From Pseudogemmobacter hezensis (GTDB lineage: Bacteria; Pseudomonadota; Alphaproteobacteria; Rhodobacterales; Rhodobacteraceae), in NCBI RefSeq assembly GCF_013155295.1, contig NZ_JABJXT010000004.1, positions 206,538 to 270,537 on the forward strand: 64,000 nt of DNA, in the 5' to 3' direction. Shown here in pieces: positions 18,408 through 27,430 of this stretch. The notes beneath the pieces were generated by a model. It searched no databases. It was not told the DNA's origin and worked only from the letters and a program-made list of their open reading frames with translations. Every line of letters begins with the position of its first letter. The stretch's first letter is position 1. The position numbers and the translations under genes were made by a program.

Positions 18408-19556
18408 TCACCCGGGTAAGCGCCCTGAATAATCGGCCTGGGTCAGCGCCTGTTTCAGCCGGGGCTGGCTGAGCCCGGGGCAGACACCTGCCCCCCAATC
18501 CAGAAACAGCCCGATCCGGCGCTGCAGTTTATCTGCATGGCTCTGCGCGATGTCTGACAGGCGATGCGCCAGATAGGGATTGGCGAAACGATCCAGCGTG
18601 CTGGCCACATAGGCAGGGGCCTCATCATATCCGGCAGCGGCGAAAACCGGCAGCACCTCAGCCGCATAAAGGCTTTCCAGATCAGCGCGGGCGGCAGGAT
18701 CGGCCATCACCTCACGCACCAGGGGCGCACCACCACCACCCGCCACGATCCATCTGCTGACCATATAGCTATGGCCAAGGTTCAGGATATGCAGCTTCAG
18801 CCGCTCGATCCTGTGCAGGTCGGGAACCAGCTGAATGCAGGGGTGGCGGCAGGGCAGCACAAGCCCCGGCTGCGCCTCGATGGCCCATAGCGCATAGGGC
18901 TCGGCCACCGCACCGGCGGGTTCAAGGGGTTCGGAAACGATCCGATCCACCAGCGAATTGGCAAAAACGACGCGGCCCGCGATCCAGTCGGCCAGCGCCG
19001 GATCAACTGCGCCAGCCAGCTCCAGCACCCGCGCCCGCAAGACATCACCATTGCGGGGCACCAGCTCTGTGGGCATCACGGTCAGCGGCGCGCCCCCGGC
19101 TATATAACGCGCGCGCAAAAGATGCGTCAGCTTTGCCGGGAATGACATCTCTTGCCGGAAGTCAGGCGCATGATCTGCGGCTTGCGGCTGCCAGCCGGAA
19201 TCCCCGGTGTTCGACAGGATGACCTCTGCCTCATCCGCCGCGATGCGGGCCACCTCTGCCCAGTCAGTGCCTGTTGCCAATGTGCGCCGCACCGATGTGA
19301 CACGGGTTTCGCGGCGGACGGTCTGGCCGCCCTCAATCCCTTCGATCCTTACGCGGTATCCTTCGGGGGCCGCCAGGGCCTGCAGCCGCCCTGCCCGGCT
19401 GGCATCGCCACTGGATTGCACCACGCTCACCGGCCCGATGGCCTGCCCGCTTTCAGGGCCAGTTCCCGGCCCCCGGGCCAGGGCTTCAGAGATGAACAGA
19501 TCGGCATGTGCCTGAAGAAACCGGCTGGTGCCGAATTGCAGGATAGGTGTTCGCAT
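18408..19556 (-). CDS. UxaB-like mannitol dehydrogenase family reductase
   Basis: A 382-residue member of the tagaturonate/fructuronate reductase (mannitol dehydrogenase) family. It starts MRTPILQFGTSRFLQAHADL, has a nucleotide-binding half with SNTGDSGW, and the catalytic half shows VFANSLVDRIV, KLHILNLGHSY and FANPYLAHRLSDIAQSHADK. It would interconvert a keto-uronate and a hexonate and so feed the UxaA-like step. The start at 19556 is preceded by GAGGAGG. Length is short compared with E. coli UxaB (about 480) but matches the alphaproteobacterial short form. Confidence 0.82.
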   Translation of the reverse strand: MRTPILQFGTSRFLQAHADLFISEALARGPGTGPESGQAIGPVSVVQSSGDASRAGRLQALAAPEGYRVRIEGIEGGQTVRRETRVTSVRRTLATGTDWAEVARIAADEAEVILSNTGDSGWQPQAADHAPDFRQEMSFPAKLTHLLRARYIAGGAPLTVMPTELVPRNGDVLRARVLELAGAVDPALADWIAGRVVFANSLVDRIVSEPLEPAGAVAEPYALWAIEAQPGLVLPCRHPCIQLVPDLHRIERLKLHILNLGHSYMVSRWIVAGGGGAPLVREVMADPAARADLESLYAAEVLPVFAAAGYDEAPAYVASTLDRFANPYLAHRLSDIAQSHADKLQRRIGLFLDWGAGVCPGLSQPRLKQALTQADYSGRLPG

Positions 19557-19585
19557 CGGCGCCTCCTCTTGGGAATGGTTTTTTA

Positions 19586-19600
19586 TGATTATATACATCA
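19586..19600 (-). promoter_or_regulatory. Consensus -10 box overlapped by a TGAT/ATCA palindrome
   Basis: On the minus strand TATAAT (19588-19593) lies 32 bp before the UxaB-like start and is embedded in TGATTATATACATCA, whose ends TGAT and ATCA are inverted. No good -35 box is seen at 17 bp. It may be a promoter with a repressor or activator site. Confidence 0.4.
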
Positions 19601-19623
19601 AGTCAAGAGGCCGCGGAACACGC

Positions 19624-19850
19624 ATGATCGACAGGCATCAGCATTTCCGGCGCCTGCCGCGCGGGGGGATCATCCCTGGTCCAGCGAAAGCACCGCGCCG
19701 ATTTTCATGATGTCACGCCCCTGTACCTGTTGCCGTATCTTGCAGCGGCGGGGGGCGGACCAGGGCGTCTTGCAGCAGCCGCAGACCGGCTGGATCGACC
19801 GTTCGGGGATGCAGCCAGCCCTTATCCGTCATCTCCAGACAGGCGTGCCA
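19624..19850 (+). pseudogene. Amidohydrolase-2 (fuconolactonase-like) relic
   Basis: Start of an amidohydrolase family 2 gene broken by frameshifts. Frame 1 gives MIDRHQHFRRLPRG, close to the metal-binding MID-HQHFW start of L-fuconolactonase-like enzymes. A second frame gives PWSSESTAPIF, then the first register resumes with DVTPLYLLPYLAAAGG, and finally GADQGVLQQPQT. Only about the first 70 codons of a roughly 280-codon gene remain. It sits divergent from the UxaB-like gene and would fit as the lactonase of the same sugar pathway. Confidence 0.65.
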
Positions 19851-20186
19851 CCATTGCGAAAACTGAAGATTTCAGTGGATGTAATTTTCGCAGTACCGGC
19901 ACTCCCCTCGATGGAATTGCGGCGCGGGTGTCTGTTGCTTTGCGCAAACCACCGTCTTGGGTCGGGTGCGCGCAAATGAAGACATCGCCTCATTCTGGCA
20001 CGGATTTTGGATCGTGCCGGTCAGCCTGGGACGAGAAACAGGCGTTTTCCGAAAGCGTTGCTGCATCCGAAATATAACTTGTGTGATGGCCCCGCCCCGC
20101 CCGGCCTTTCTGTTCCTTATGCGCAACGGGTGCCCTTACGTTCAGAGGGCACAGCGGGCGTCGCCCCGCGACCTGAATGGTCGCTG
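19851..20186. other. Gene-free region after the amidohydrolase relic
   Basis: No recognisable gene or relic. It holds the space downstream of the EutR-like gene. I see no clear terminator or repeat in it. Confidence 0.4.
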
Positions 20187-21221
20187 TCAGCAATCTGTCC
20201 GCGCTGCCGTCACCGAGGGCAGTTCGCCGAACAGGGCGTGATAGGCCCCGGCGAAGCGCCCGAGATGCCAGAACCCCCATTGCGTTGCCGCTTTCGTGAC
20301 GGGTGCCCCGGCTTTCAGCATGCGCCGCGCCCGATTGAGGCGCAGCATGCGCAGATAGCATTCGGGCGCCATCGCGGCATGGGTCTGAAACGCATAATGC
20401 AGGCTGCGGCGGCTGACCCGAAGCGCATCACAGAGATGGCGGATCGACAGCTTCTCATCGCCGATCTGCGCCAGAGCATATTCGACCGCCTCGTGAAAAA
20501 TTCTTCGGCTGCGCGCGGCAGGGGCCTGCTCTGGCGGGGTCTGGCTGGTGTTGGTCAGGCCTGACAAAAGATCCATGGCCTGGCGCAGAAATGCGCGGCT
20601 TTTCTGCGCCCTTCGCGATGCCTCTGCCCTGCTGGCGAGACCGCCCCCCGATAGCCCATCCGCAAGATGGCGGCGCAAAGCGCGCGCGCGCTCGGGGCGC
20701 AGCGGCACCAGCCGACAGTCGCGCAAACCCGGGGCCAGAATGCGCAGATCTTCTTCCCCGAGCCAGGGCGACAGGTGTTCCGCCCTGATCCCAAGGCACA
20801 GCATCTTCTGCCCGGGGGCTGTGTGAAACTCGAAGCCCTCGCTGCCCGAGAAGATATGCAGCGCATCGGCATCGGCCAGAGCGCCGCAGAAATCCGTCCG
20901 CCCTGTCTGCGCCTCGGGGAGGCCAAAGCCAATGATGGTGCTGTCGACCCTGCCCGCCTGGCGCAGGCCCGTGCTGGTATATTCGCGGAAGAGGTGCAGC
21001 CCGTCCTGCCAGACCTCTTGCAAGACCCCGGTGAAGGGCCCTCGGGTCAGTTGGTCATAGCTTTGGTTCCAGCCCGGAAGATCGGCCGAAAGCTGGTCGA
21101 CATCTTCCCGCCGCGTGCGCCGCAACCCGGCAGGCGGGGCCGCAGTCTGCAAAGCAGAGGGGTCGGGCAAAAGGGGCGCGGTCAAGGGTATTCTCCGGAA
21201 GAGACAGCAGAGATTTGCCAC
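20187..21221 (-). CDS. eutR: AraC-family regulator, EutR-like
   Basis: A 344-residue regulator. The C-terminal AraC domain (about residues 235-340) contains LSIRHLCDALRVSRRSLHYAFQ as first helix-turn-helix and VTKAATQWGFWHLGRFAGAYHALFGELPS as second; the AMAPECYLRMLRLNRAR linker is typical of EutR-type proteins. The gene is divergent from eutB, which supports a role as activator of ethanolamine use. The longest start is GTG at 21221, but a TTG at 21185 has GGAG seven bases upstream and may be the real start. E. coli EutR needs ethanolamine and B12 as co-inducers; that is known there, not shown here. Confidence 0.85.
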   Translation of the reverse strand: MANLCCLFRRIPLTAPLLPDPSALQTAAPPAGLRRTRREDVDQLSADLPGWNQSYDQLTRGPFTGVLQEVWQDGLHLFREYTSTGLRQAGRVDSTIIGFGLPEAQTGRTDFCGALADADALHIFSGSEGFEFHTAPGQKMLCLGIRAEHLSPWLGEEDLRILAPGLRDCRLVPLRPERARALRRHLADGLSGGGLASRAEASRRAQKSRAFLRQAMDLLSGLTNTSQTPPEQAPAARSRRIFHEAVEYALAQIGDEKLSIRHLCDALRVSRRSLHYAFQTHAAMAPECYLRMLRLNRARRMLKAGAPVTKAATQWGFWHLGRFAGAYHALFGELPSVTAARTDC

Positions 21222-21353
21222 TTTTTTCGCCGCTTGCAGCCGGACGCCATCCGTATTTCGCGCAGACCCGGTGCTTTTGCAGAAAACGGATAGCGCGTTG
21301 CCTCAGAACGGGCAGACCGGGGCCACCGCTTCTGCTTTCAAGGCACCAAACGC

Positions 21354-22757
21354 ATGCCCGAATACTCTTATACCCTTAACCGGACCCGCTACAGGTTCGC
21401 TTCGCTTGCCGATCTGATGGCGCGCGCCAGCCCGCTGCGCTCTGGCGATATGCTGGCCGGGATTGCCGCCATAGATCCGGAAGAGCGGGCGGTTGCGCAG
21501 CTTGCTTTGGCGGGGGTGCCGCTGCGGGTCTTTCTGGAAGACCACCTGATCCCCTATGAGACGGATGAGGTGACGCGGCTGATCATCGACAGCCATGATG
21601 CGGCGGCCTTTCGTCCGGTCGCGCATCTGACGGTCGGGGGCTTTCGGGAGTGGCTTTTGTCTGACGCAGCGGATGCGGTCAGCCTTGCGGCCCTGGCGCC
21701 TGGGCTGACGCCCGAAATGGTGGCGGCGGTCTCAAAGATCTGTCGCAACCAGGACCTGATCCTGATCGCCGCGAAATGCCGGGTGGTCACCCGGTTTCGC
21801 AATACCATCGGGCTGGAGGGCACGCTTTCCACCCGGCTTCAGCCCAATCACCCGACCGATGACGCGGCCGGGATCGCGGCCTCGATCCTGGACGGGCTGC
21901 TTTACGGCAATGGCGATGCGGTGATCGGCATCAACCCGGCCACCGACAGCCTGCCAACCACCGAGCGGCTTTTGCATCTTCTGGATGAGGTGATCCGCCG
22001 TTATGAGATCCCGACCCAGGCCTGCATCCTGACCCATGTCACCAATACGATGCAGCTGATCGGGCGCGGTGCGCCGGTTGATCTGGTGTTTCAGTCGGTC
22101 GCCGGAACCGAGGCTGCGAACAAAAGCTTCGGCCTCAATATTGCGCTTTTGCGCGAGGCGCGTGAGGCGGCGCTGTCGCTGGGGCGGGGCACGCTGGGCG
22201 ACAATGTGATGTATCTTGAGACCGGGCAAGGCTCGGCGCTGTCGGCCGGGGCGCATCATGGCTGCGATCAGCAGACGATCGAGGCGCGGGCCTATGCGGT
22301 GGCGCGGGATGTAAAGCCGCTGCTGGTCAATACCGTGGTCGGCTTTATCGGGCCGGAATATCTTTATGACGGCAAGCAGATCATCCGCGCCGGGCTGGAG
22401 GACCACTTCTGCGGCAAGCTGCTGGGCCTGCCGATGGGCTGCGATATCTGCTATACCAACCATGCCGAGGCCGATCAGAACGATATGGACGACCTACTGA
22501 CCCTGCTGGGCGTGGCGGGGATCAATTTCATCATGGGCATTCCCGGCTCGGATGATGTGATGCTGAATTATCAGACGACCTCATTCCATGACGCGCTTTA
22601 TCTGCGCCGCGTGCTGGGGCGCAGACCGGCACCGGAATTCGACGCCTGGGCGCGTGAGGCGGGGATTTTCGAGCAGCGCGCCGCTGGGCTTTTGCGCCCG
22701 GACATACCAGGTGCCTTTCGCCATGTCATCGCAACAGACAGCGGAGCCGCCGCATGA
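21354..22757 (+). CDS. eutB: Ethanolamine ammonia-lyase large subunit
   Basis: A 467-residue catalytic subunit of adenosylcobalamin-dependent ethanolamine ammonia-lyase, which splits ethanolamine into acetaldehyde and ammonia. The barrel is complete, with GINPATDSLPTTERLLHLLDE, FQSVAGTEAANKSFG, YLETGQGSALSAGAHHGCDQ, GFIGPEYLYDGKQI and LPMGCDICYTNHAEADQND. Length matches EutB from other bacteria. It overlaps eutC by 4 bp. No microcompartment shell genes and no EutA reactivase are present in the window, so this is the simple type of ethanolamine pathway. Confidence 0.96.
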   Translation: MPEYSYTLNRTRYRFASLADLMARASPLRSGDMLAGIAAIDPEERAVAQLALAGVPLRVFLEDHLIPYETDEVTRLIIDSHDAAAFRPVAHLTVGGFREWLLSDAADAVSLAALAPGLTPEMVAAVSKICRNQDLILIAAKCRVVTRFRNTIGLEGTLSTRLQPNHPTDDAAGIAASILDGLLYGNGDAVIGINPATDSLPTTERLLHLLDEVIRRYEIPTQACILTHVTNTMQLIGRGAPVDLVFQSVAGTEAANKSFGLNIALLREAREAALSLGRGTLGDNVMYLETGQGSALSAGAHHGCDQQTIEARAYAVARDVKPLLVNTVVGFIGPEYLYDGKQIIRAGLEDHFCGKLLGLPMGCDICYTNHAEADQNDMDDLLTLLGVAGINFIMGIPGSDDVMLNYQTTSFHDALYLRRVLGRRPAPEFDAWAREAGIFEQRAAGLLRPDIPGAFRHVIATDSGAAA

Positions 22758-23548
22758 ACAAGCCCGTCATTTCAAATCCCTGGGGGGCTTTGCGCGCCCA
22801 TACTCCGGCCCGCATCGCGCTTGGGCGCAGCGGGATCAGCCTGCCGACCGCACCGCATCTGGCCTTTCAGCTGGATCATGCGCGGGCGCGCCGCGCGGTG
22901 CATCACGCGCTGGATATGCCAGCGCTTGAAGGTGCGCTTGCGCCCCTCGGGCAGGAAATCATCGTGCTGGAAAGCGCGGCCGACACCCGCGCGATCTATC
23001 TGCAGCGCCCGGATCTGGGGCGCAGGCTGTCGGACAGATCGCGGCTTGAACTGGCGCAGCATGCGCCGCCAGACGGGCAGGACCCTGACCTCGCTATCGT
23101 AATCGGGGACGGGCTTTCCGCCCTTGCCATCGAGGAAAATGCCCCCGGGTTTCTTTCGATAATGCTGCCGGTTCTGGCGCAGGCCGGGCTGCGGCTTGCG
23201 CCCATCGTGCTGGCGCGTGAGGCGCGGGTGGCCATCGGCGATGAGATCGGCGCGGGCCTGCGCGCGCGTCAGGTGATCGTGCTGATCGGAGAGCGGCCCG
23301 GCCTGTCCTCGCCCGACAGTATGGGGATCTATTTCACCCATGCACCGCAGGCAGGGCTGACCGATGCCGCGCGCAACTGCATCTCGAATGTGCGCCGGGC
23401 CGGGCTTTCCTGGCAGGGCGCGGCGCATAAGCTGTGGTTCCTGATCCAGGAGGCGCGGCGGCGCAATCTGTCAGGCGTTGATCTGAAGGATGAGGCCGAG
23501 ATCCTTGCCGGGCCCGGGGGAAATGCGGGCTTTTTGCTGGGCCACTGA
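22754..23548 (+). CDS. eutC: Ethanolamine ammonia-lyase small subunit
   Basis: A 264-residue small subunit that with EutB binds adenosylcobalamin. Landmarks are ARIALGRSGISLPT, LAFQLDHARARRAVH, VIGDGLSALAIEENA, LIGERPGLSSPDSMGIYFTH and NCISNVRRAGLSWQGAAHKL. It is translationally coupled to eutB (ATGA overlap) and ends just before a strong bidirectional terminator. Confidence 0.96.
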   Translation: MNKPVISNPWGALRAHTPARIALGRSGISLPTAPHLAFQLDHARARRAVHHALDMPALEGALAPLGQEIIVLESAADTRAIYLQRPDLGRRLSDRSRLELAQHAPPDGQDPDLAIVIGDGLSALAIEENAPGFLSIMLPVLAQAGLRLAPIVLAREARVAIGDEIGAGLRARQVIVLIGERPGLSSPDSMGIYFTHAPQAGLTDAARNCISNVRRAGLSWQGAAHKLWFLIQEARRRNLSGVDLKDEAEILAGPGGNAGFLLGH

Positions 23549-23552
23549 GGGC

Positions 23553-23588
23553 AAAAACCCCCGCCCGGGCTTGCGGGCGGGGGATTTC
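23553..23588. terminator. Bidirectional terminator between eutC and the SDR gene
   Basis: Nine-base arms CCCCCGCCC (23558-23566) and GGGCGGGGG (23575-23583) with an 8 nt loop, five A on the left side and ATTTC on the right. It can end both eutBC and the convergent SDR genes. Confidence 0.8.
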
Positions 23589-23608
23589 ATACCCGTGAAA
23601 GCCAGGCC

Positions 23609-24355
23609 TCAGGCCAGGATCCCACCATCCACCAGCAGCTCGGCCCCGGTCACATACCGCGCCTCGTCGCTGGCGAGGTAAACCACCGCATCCGCGATGT
23701 CGCGGGGCTGGCCCAGCTTGCCCAGCGGAACCGAGGCGATAAAGGCCCCGGCCTGGGCGAGATCGTTTTCATGGAACATCGGCGTGTCGATCACCCCCGG
23801 CGAGATGGTGTTCACCCGGATCCCGCGCGGCGCGAATTCCCGCGCGGCCGAACGCGACATCCCCCGCACCGCCCATTTGCTGGCGGTATAGGAAAACGTC
23901 CCGCGATAGCCGACCATACCACCAATCGACGACAGGTTGACGATTGCCCCGCCATCCCCCATCAGCGCAGCCGCCGATTTCATCCCCCAGAACACCCCGA
24001 ACTGGTTGATATCGCTCATGCGGCGAAAGCCTTCGGGCGTCTCGCTTTCGATCAGGGCGGGGGCATAGATCCCGGCATTATTGACCAGGATATCCAGCCG
24101 CTCGTGATCGGCCTTTATCCGCTTCATCACCGCGGCCCAGCTTTCGGTCGAGGTAACGTCAAGCAACAGGCCAATCGGCCCGGGGCCTTCGGCGGGGGGA
24201 AAGTCCGGCAGCCTCAGGTCGGCGGCATAGACAGAGGCCCCCTCAGCGATAAGACGCAGGCAGGTTTCACGCCCGATCCCGCCTGCGGCCCCGGTCACCA
24301 GGGCGATTTTACCCGCCAGCCGGGCAGAAGATGTGTTCGCAGAAGACATGTTCAT
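23609..24355 (-). CDS. Short-chain dehydrogenase/reductase (second in pair)
   Basis: A 248-residue classical SDR. The coenzyme motif TGAAGGIG, the NNAG motif, the catalytic Ser in VNLSSIGG and the YTASK active site are all present, and the tail ARYVTGAELLVDGG is typical. I chose the ATG at 24355, which has AAGGGGG upstream; a longer start at 24391 would overlap the neighbouring SDR gene. It belongs to a two-gene unit with the SDR at 24369 and an AraC gene beyond. Substrate unknown; sugar or polyol oxidation is a guess from the ABC importer nearby. Confidence 0.9.
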   Translation of the reverse strand: MNMSSANTSSARLAGKIALVTGAAGGIGRETCLRLIAEGASVYAADLRLPDFPPAEGPGPIGLLLDVTSTESWAAVMKRIKADHERLDILVNNAGIYAPALIESETPEGFRRMSDINQFGVFWGMKSAAALMGDGGAIVNLSSIGGMVGYRGTFSYTASKWAVRGMSRSAAREFAPRGIRVNTISPGVIDTPMFHENDLAQAGAFIASVPLGKLGQPRDIADAVVYLASDEARYVTGAELLVDGGILA

Positions 24356-24368
24356 TGTGCCAGCCCCC

Positions 24369-25094
24369 TTATTGCGCGGTAAATCCGCCATCGACCGGCA
24401 GCACGGCGCCGGTCACAAAGCTTGATGCGTCTGACGCAAGGAAAAGCACCGCCTTCGCCACTTCCTCGGGCAGGCCAATGCGCCCCATCGGCGTCAGCGC
24501 CAGGGTGGCCGCGTTCATCTGCGGCGGCTGGACGCGGACCATTTCAGTATCGATCAGGCCGGGGCAGATCACATTGGCGCGGATGCCGTCTTTGGCATAG
24601 GTCACGGCGGCATTGCGGGTCATATTGATCACCGCGCCTTTGCTGGCGTGATAGGCGATCTGGCCCATGCCGCCGACCTGGCCCCAGATCGAAGAGATAT
24701 TGACGATAGAAAGCGGCCCGCGCCCCAGCATCAGCCGCGTGGCAAGCCGCATCCCCAGCAAAACCCCGGTCTGATTGACGCCAAGGATCACATCCCAATC
24801 GGCCAGCGTCACATCATGGGGGGCGGCTTTGGTCGGCGCGATCCCGGCGGCGGTCACCAGCACATCAACCGGGGTGCCATCGCGGCGCAGATCGGCTTCC
24901 AGCGCGCTCCAGCCCGCCTCATCGGCAACATCAAGCCTGTGATAGCGGATGCCCGGCACGGCGTAATCCGGGGCCTCTGCGGCGATATCGGTGGCGATCA
25001 CCTGCGCCCCGGCCCTGGCCAGAACCTCGGCACAGGCCCGGCCGATGCCGCGATAAGCGCCTGTAATCAGAGCGGTCTTTCCAATGAGGTCCAT
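24369..25094 (-). CDS. Short-chain dehydrogenase/reductase (first in pair)
   Basis: A 241-residue classical SDR with coenzyme motif TGAYRGIG, catalytic Ser in VNISSIWG, active site YHASK and the terminal FVTGAVLPVDGG. The start MDLIGKTALITG at 25094 has AAGGAGG at normal spacing; the frame upstream is not SDR-like. It lies 13 bp before the second SDR and 46 bp after the AraC gene, all on the minus strand, so the three may be one transcript. Confidence 0.9.
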   Translation of the reverse strand: MDLIGKTALITGAYRGIGRACAEVLARAGAQVIATDIAAEAPDYAVPGIRYHRLDVADEAGWSALEADLRRDGTPVDVLVTAAGIAPTKAAPHDVTLADWDVILGVNQTGVLLGMRLATRLMLGRGPLSIVNISSIWGQVGGMGQIAYHASKGAVINMTRNAAVTYAKDGIRANVICPGLIDTEMVRVQPPQMNAATLALTPMGRIGLPEEVAKAVLFLASDASSFVTGAVLPVDGGFTAQ

Positions 25095-25140
25095 CAGCCC
25101 CTCCTTTAATGTCTCAGGTTTTTGCGATTCTGTTATGCGG

Positions 25141-26160
25141 TCAGGCGACAAGGTCCGGCAGTTGCGCCGCCCTGAGCCGCGAAGGCGGTTGCCCGAACCA
25201 GCGCGATGAGGCCCGGGTCAGCGCGCTTAACTCGGAATAGCCCAGAAGCGCCGCAATCTCGGCAAGCGCAAGGTGGTTCTGGCGCAGATAGAGGCGTGCC
25301 AGATCGCGGCGGGTCTCATCCACCAGATCCGAGAAGACCTCGCCCGCTGCGGTCAGCCTGCGTTGCAGGGTCCAGCGGGTGGTGCGCAGCGCCTCGGCCA
25401 CGCGCTCGATCCGGGGCACGCCGGTCGGCAGGGCCAGCTGGATCTCGGCCTTGACGCGGTCGCGCAGCCCGATCCGCGAGGGCGCGACACAGCTGTGCAA
25501 AGCCGGTTCCGCATCCGCCCCGCAGCCCGAGACCGGGATTTGCAGGGCCGCGGCCTCGATCAGCATTGCGTCGCGGCCCATGCCAAACAGCGGCAGGACG
25601 CCGAATGCCGCGCGATGCGGGCGGGTGTCTTGCGGCGCGGCATGCTGGAATTGCAACTCCAGCGGCGCCCAGCTGCTGCCCAGAACACGGCGCAAAAGCC
25701 GCAGCAGGGCCAGCATCGCCAGCTCTGCCTCCTGGCGGCGGCAGAGCGCCCGCCCGTCAAGATGCCGCCGTGTCAGCGCGAAAGCGCCGTCCAGACGTTG
25801 CAGCGACAGCTCTTCCCAGGGTCTGCGGGCGATGGTGATCCGGCACAGGCGCTCCAGCGCGAGTTGCAGGCTGGGGGCGTCCTGAAAGCCCGGGAACATA
25901 TCCTCGGGCGGCAGTTTCGCCCCCAGCGACAGCCCGGCTGCCTGAGAGGTTTCCTGCTCCAGCAAAGACCAGGCATCCGGGGAATCGAGCAAAAGCGCGT
26001 TTTGGCGCTGCCCCGGAATTTGGTGTGCGGGGATCTGCTGCGCCGGGGTCTGGTGCCCCGGAATCTGGTGTGCCGGGATTTGGCCGCCCGCCCCGGATTG
26101 TGCCGCAAGGAAAAACGGGAATGCGGCCTTTGCCGTCGGTAAGACGCGGATATTGGGCAT
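25141..26160 (-). CDS. AraC-family transcriptional regulator with in-frame 15 bp repeat insert
   Basis: A 339-residue regulator. The C-terminal AraC domain has VPRIERVAEALRTTRWTLQRRL and LALAEIAALLGYSELSALTRASSRWFGQPPSRLR, a good pair of helix-turn-helices of the OruR/ArgR-like AraC group with an N-terminal Arabinose_bd-type domain. Residues 26-50 are a low-complexity run of five pentapeptide units (IPxHQ type) encoded by a 15 bp tandem repeat. It sits divergent from the sugar ABC importer at 26387 and may control it and the SDR pair. Confidence 0.85.
   Translation of the reverse strand: MPNIRVLPTAKAAFPFFLAAQSGAGGQIPAHQIPGHQTPAQQIPAHQIPGQRQNALLLDSPDAWSLLEQETSQAAGLSLGAKLPPEDMFPGFQDAPSLQLALERLCRITIARRPWEELSLQRLDGAFALTRRHLDGRALCRRQEAELAMLALLRLLRRVLGSSWAPLELQFQHAAPQDTRPHRAAFGVLPLFGMGRDAMLIEAAALQIPVSGCGADAEPALHSCVAPSRIGLRDRVKAEIQLALPTGVPRIERVAEALRTTRWTLQRRLTAAGEVFSDLVDETRRDLARLYLRQNHLALAEIAALLGYSELSALTRASSRWFGQPPSRLRAAQLPDLVA
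26011..26085. repeat. Five tandem 15 bp units inside an AraC gene
   Basis: Five consecutive 15-mers with boundaries at 26011, 26026, 26041, 26056 and 26071, variants of CCCCGGAATCTGGTG. The length is a multiple of three, so copy-number change would only lengthen or shorten a pentapeptide run in the regulator. Confidence 0.8.
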
Positions 26161-26386
26161 TTTCTCCCTTTCGGCGGATGGGGTGGGCCGCGCATTGGCC
26201 CTGCCGGGGCAAACCTGCCCTGCCTCACCCCGCGCCAGAAATACGCAGATCTACCGATGCGGGCGGCCGATGGGGCGCATCCGAGGGGCCCTGATTTTGT
26301 GTTCGCCGGTCAAACACTCTGCCGGCTTGCGGCCCATAGTTGCGGTTCGGGCCGCAAGGCATCCGATCCGACAGATGGAGAGACAT

Positions 26387-27430
26387 ATGCAAAGAACAAG
26401 AAGGGCGCTGGCCCTCGGCACGGCTTTCTGTGCGGGCGTTGCCCTGCCGGCCCTGCTGCCGCTGCCCGCCGCCGCCGAAGAGTGCACCCCGCATCCGATT
26501 GACGTTGGCACCGATACGCCGGTGATGGGCGGCTGCGAACCGCTGCGCATCGCCTTTATGATTGCGGCAACCAACAACACCCACCTGCAGGCGCAGATCA
26601 AAGGCGCGCAGGATGCCGCCGCCGAGATCGGCGCCGAGCTGGCGGTCTTTGACCCGAACTGGAGCCCGACGACCCAGTTCAACCAGGCCCAGAACATCAT
26701 CTCTGGCGGGCAGTTCAACGCCATCCTGGCCGAGATGAACGACGGCAACCAGGCCTGTTCCATCCTGACGAAAACCGCGCCTGAGGCCGGGGTTCTGGTC
26801 GCGGTGGTCAATCAGCCGGTCTGCGGGCGCGGCTCGAACGAGGGTGATGAGCTTTGGGCGCCGGGCACGCTGAATTTCGTGGGCGGCACCCAGGGGCGCA
26901 CGGCGTTCCGCGACTGGATCTTCTCGGTCGCCGAGGAAAATCCGGGCCCGCAAAAGGTGGCGGTGCTGACCGGGCCGGATCTGAACTCCAACACGATCAA
27001 CACCGATCTTGCGGTGAAAGACGTGCAGGAGGCCTATCCCGATTTCAAGGTCATTGCGACGGTGCGAACCGATTATTCGGTTTTGCAGGGCAATGAGAAA
27101 ACCCTGCCGCTGTTCCAGGCCAATAAGGATCTGAACATCTTCATCTCGAACTATTCCGACATGACGCGCGGTGCGGTTCAGGCGGCGAAACAGGTCGGCA
27201 TCACCGATTCGCTGAAAATCTATGACAGCGGCGGCAATAAATGGGCCTTTGAGGCCGTGCGCCGTGGCGAGATCGCGCGCACCCGCACCATCGAGCCCTA
27301 TGCCGAGACCTATACCGCGATCAAACAGATCGGCGAGGCCTGGAAGGGCCAGCAGGTCGCACGGTTCACGCTGACCGATACGCTGGTCGTGACGCCGGAA
27401 AATGTCGCCGACCATGAGGCGGAATACTGA
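26387..27430 (+). CDS. Sugar-type ABC transporter substrate-binding protein
   Basis: A 347-residue Peripla_BP_4 binding protein. The signal peptide ends PLPAAA and the mature part begins EECTPHPIDVG. Fold landmarks are IAFMIAATNNTHLQAQIKGA, FNAILAEMND, NFVGGTQGRTAFRDW and IYDSGGNKWAFEAVRRGEIA. The mature domain has several cysteines, which could form periplasmic disulfides. The start ATG at 26387 follows GGAGAG; upstream in-frame ATGs are less well placed. It heads an operon with the double ATPase and permease. Confidence 0.9.
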   Translation: MQRTRRALALGTAFCAGVALPALLPLPAAAEECTPHPIDVGTDTPVMGGCEPLRIAFMIAATNNTHLQAQIKGAQDAAAEIGAELAVFDPNWSPTTQFNQAQNIISGGQFNAILAEMNDGNQACSILTKTAPEAGVLVAVVNQPVCGRGSNEGDELWAPGTLNFVGGTQGRTAFRDWIFSVAEENPGPQKVAVLTGPDLNSNTINTDLAVKDVQEAYPDFKVIATVRTDYSVLQGNEKTLPLFQANKDLNIFISNYSDMTRGAVQAAKQVGITDSLKIYDSGGNKWAFEAVRRGEIARTRTIEPYAETYTAIKQIGEAWKGQQVARFTLTDTLVVTPENVADHEAEY

